Assembly: GCA_947475995.1 (NCBI GenBank)
Contig: CANJNI010000038.1
Coordinates: 1 to 42,395, forward strand
Direction of reading: 5' to 3'
Length of the DNA stretch: 42,395 nucleotides
Origin: Beijerinckiaceae bacterium
GTDB taxonomy: Bacteria; Pseudomonadota; Alphaproteobacteria; Rhizobiales; Beijerinckiaceae
In this document: piece after piece, positions 40,741 through 42,395 of the stretch
Numbering within the stretch: the stretch's first letter is position 1
Layout of the letters: each line of letters opens with the position of its first letter
Position numbers and translations under genes: made by a program
Notes under the pieces: generated by a model
The model's database searches: none
What the model saw: only the letters and a program-made list of their open reading frames with translations
Told to the model about the DNA's origin: nothing

Positions 40741-41943
40741 GTGCCCAAGCACCCCTCATCCGGCAAATATGCCATCGTGGGCCTCGGCGTCGTCGCCGGG
40801 CAGCAGCCCGACAAGTCGGAGCGCATGATTGCGGCGGAAGCCGCGCGCCTGGCGATTGAAGACGCGGGCCTGACCCGTCAGGACATCACCGGCGCGGTGG
40901 ACCTGCGCCGCTCGGGCGGCGGCGGCGACCGCGCCTCCTACTCGGACGCCTTCACGCGCGTTCTGGGCCTGAACAACAATTATTACTACACGAACGGGCG
41001 CGGCGGCGCTCTGGCGGGTCTGGGCATGGCGACCGCCATGTCGTTCATCGACCGCGGCATCTCGGACTACGTCTGCCTCATGGGCGCTGTGACCGACTGG
41101 TCGCAGGCGCAGGAGAGCAAGAAGAAGGGCTATCGGGGGATGGCCCACACCGAGAAGCGCGGCTACTGGGGCAAGTTCGTCGGCGACTCGGTGGCGGTGA
41201 GCCACCATTCGTGGATGGCGGCCCGCCACATGGCGGTCTACGGCACCACCAGCCGCCAGCTCGGGGCGATTGCGGTCTCGCAGCGCGAATGGGCGCAGCT
41301 GAACCCGGAAGCCAAGATGTATGGCCGTCCGCTGACGATTGAAGACCACCAGAACTCGCCGCTTCTGGCCGAGCCCTACCACATGCTCGACATGTCGCTG
41401 GTGTCGGACGGCGCGGTGGCGTTCATCCTGACCACGGCCGAGCGCGCCCGCGACCTGAAGTCCAAGCCCGCCTATGTGATGGGCCAGGGCTTTGGCGAAG
41501 TGTCGTCCACCGTCTGGTGGGACAAGAAGAACTTCACCCATATGGCGGTGGAGCCGGCCAAGAAGCAGGCCTTCGGGCAGGCGGGCATTGACCTGAAGGA
41601 CATCGACTGCGTGCAGTTCTACGACTGCTTCACGGCGGAGGTCCTGTTCCAGATCGAGGATTACGGCTTCTGCGCGAAGGGCGAGGGCGGGGCCTGGGTC
41701 GAGGCCGGCAACATGGCGCCGGGTGGCAAGGTTCCGATCAACACGTCGGGCGGCCTTCTGTCCTGCTACCACCTTGGCGACCTGACGGGCCTTGCCGAAA
41801 GCGTGCGGCAGATCCGCGGCGATTGCGGCCCGCGTCAGGTGAAGGACTGCGAGTTCGTCATGACCACCGGGCACGGCGGGGAACTGGTTTCCCCCGGCAT
41901 GTGCTCGATCCATACCTGCACGATTCTGGGAGCCAATCCGTGA
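40741..41943 (+). CDS. Thiolase-fold protein without nucleophilic Cys (Ltp2-like candidate)
   Basis: A 400-residue thiolase-superfamily protein of the SCP-x/lipid-transfer type. The GTG start follows an AAGGAG site. At the position of the usual A-C-A-S-G nucleophile loop it reads N-G-R-G-G-A (residues 85-90), so no acyl-Cys can form. The later motif N-T-S-G-G-L-L-S-C-Y-H-L-G keeps a His (344) and has a Tyr at 343. The C-terminal Cys loop is replaced by T-G-H-G-G-E-L. Cys-less thiolase-fold proteins with a DUF35 partner are known retro-aldolases (Ltp2/ChsH2 type) in steroid side-chain cleavage. The next gene here is a DUF35 protein overlapping by four bases (GTGA), which supports such a complex. 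Confidence 0.82.
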   Translation: MPKHPSSGKYAIVGLGVVAGQQPDKSERMIAAEAARLAIEDAGLTRQDITGAVDLRRSGGGGDRASYSDAFTRVLGLNNNYYYTNGRGGALAGLGMATAMSFIDRGISDYVCLMGAVTDWSQAQESKKKGYRGMAHTEKRGYWGKFVGDSVAVSHHSWMAARHMAVYGTTSRQLGAIAVSQREWAQLNPEAKMYGRPLTIEDHQNSPLLAEPYHMLDMSLVSDGAVAFILTTAERARDLKSKPAYVMGQGFGEVSSTVWWDKKNFTHMAVEPAKKQAFGQAGIDLKDIDCVQFYDCFTAEVLFQIEDYGFCAKGEGGAWVEAGNMAPGGKVPINTSGGLLSCYHLGDLTGLAESVRQIRGDCGPRQVKDCEFVMTTGHGGELVSPGMCSIHTCTILGANP

Positions 41944-42395
41944 GCGCTTCAAACGTCATCACCGTCACCACCGAATGGAAGAAGCCGCGTCCGTCGATCG
42001 ACCACGACAACGAGGCGTTCTTTGAAGGGCTGAAGCAGCACAAGTTCCTTGTGTGGAAGTGCAAGACCTGCGGGACGAGCTACTGGCCCAAGGCCTATTG
42101 CCAGAACCACGACAACGAACCCTATGCGTCCAACATGGACTGGGCGGAAGCCAAGGGCACGGGCAAGATCTACGCCTTCAACATCCACCACACGGCGTTC
42201 AATCCGGGCTTCAAGGAAGAAGTGCCGTATTACTACGCGCTGGTCGAACTGGATGAGGGCCCACTGGTCTCCTCCACCCTCATCGGCGACAAGCGCCCCA
42301 AGAATATCTACGATATCGGCCAGAAGGTCGAAGTCGTCTACGAAGACCACCCCAACGAAGGCTTCACGATTCCAAAATTCAGAATCGTGGATTGA
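41940..42395 (+). CDS. DUF35 OB-fold / Zn-ribbon protein
   Basis: A 151-residue protein of the DUF35 (ChsH2/BbsA-like) family, complete up to its stop at the last bases of the window. The N-terminal helices lead to a zinc ribbon with C-x2-C at 41/44 and Cys54/His57. The fourth ligand position, usually Cys, is His in Y-C-Q-N-H. The rest is an OB fold (Y-A-L-V-E-L-D-E-G-P-L-V-S-S-T-L). DUF35 proteins bind tightly to thiolase-fold partners and complete their active site or CoA binding. The GTG start overlaps the preceding stop (GTGA), so equal expression of both is likely. Confidence 0.9.
   Translation: MSASNVITVTTEWKKPRPSIDHDNEAFFEGLKQHKFLVWKCKTCGTSYWPKAYCQNHDNEPYASNMDWAEAKGTGKIYAFNIHHTAFNPGFKEEVPYYYALVELDEGPLVSSTLIGDKRPKNIYDIGQKVEVVYEDHPNEGFTIPKFRIVD

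Noticed and set aside
1..42395. CRISPR array, prophage or IS element
   Set aside because: No regularly spaced direct repeats, no transposase, integrase or phage structural genes, and no terminal inverted repeats with target duplications were seen.

Overview
The window reads as a chromosomal segment of an alphaproteobacterium, most likely of the Hyphomicrobiales (Rhizobiales). This is inferred from the high GC content, the pyrB / non-catalytic pyrC pair, the L,D-transpeptidase and HtrA-like families, a rhizobial-type palindromic repeat, and several small conserved proteins of that order. I see no prophage, IS element, CRISPR array, rRNA or complete tRNA. Coding density is high and the genes form short operons.

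Region 1 (1-11.7 kb) is mostly housekeeping. It starts with an unrecognised 570-residue membrane-anchored protein (minus strand) and a small membrane protein. These are followed by pyrB and a dihydroorotase homologue without its metal-binding histidines, plsY, dprA, two small proteins, ruvX (minus strand), and gatC-gatA-(small membrane ORF)-gatB, which ends in a strong intrinsic terminator.

Region 2 (11.7-22.3 kb) is mixed. It holds a Lys/Ala-repeat histone H1-like protein, an M3 oligopeptidase followed by a small secreted protein, a secreted PQQ-type sugar dehydrogenase, a 14-TM MFS exporter and a small conserved protein. It also holds a PDZ protein of the HtrA fold with all three catalytic residues replaced, an EamA transporter, and an SbmA/BacA-like membrane protein whose C-terminus runs into a palindromic repeat.

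Region 3 (22.3-29.6 kb) concerns uptake and oxidation. A minus-strand operon carries two paralogous periplasmic binding proteins and a Rieske ring-hydroxylating oxygenase. Divergent from it are a membrane-anchored TAXI-type binding protein and a LivH-LivM permease pair with no ATPase gene in the window.

Region 4 (29.6-39 kb) concerns the cell envelope. An L,D-transpeptidase gene is split by an in-frame TAA. It is divergent from a tightly packed operon: a BcsB-like protein, a family-2 glycosyltransferase with an N-terminal MshEN-like domain, a polytopic membrane protein, a receiver-GGDEF protein whose signature residues are degenerate, and an outer-membrane beta-barrel candidate. This looks like an uncharacterised exopolysaccharide synthesis/export system with c-di-GMP-type regulatory architecture, and it is the best candidate here for an undescribed system. 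A periplasmic SACT-motif protein follows.

Region 5 (39-42.4 kb) is catabolic. A Rieske ferredoxin (minus strand) is divergent from an enolase-superfamily enzyme, a thiolase-fold protein without the usual nucleophilic cysteine, and a DUF35 Zn-ribbon/OB protein that ends at the window edge. The last two resemble the Ltp2/DUF35 retro-aldolase arrangement.
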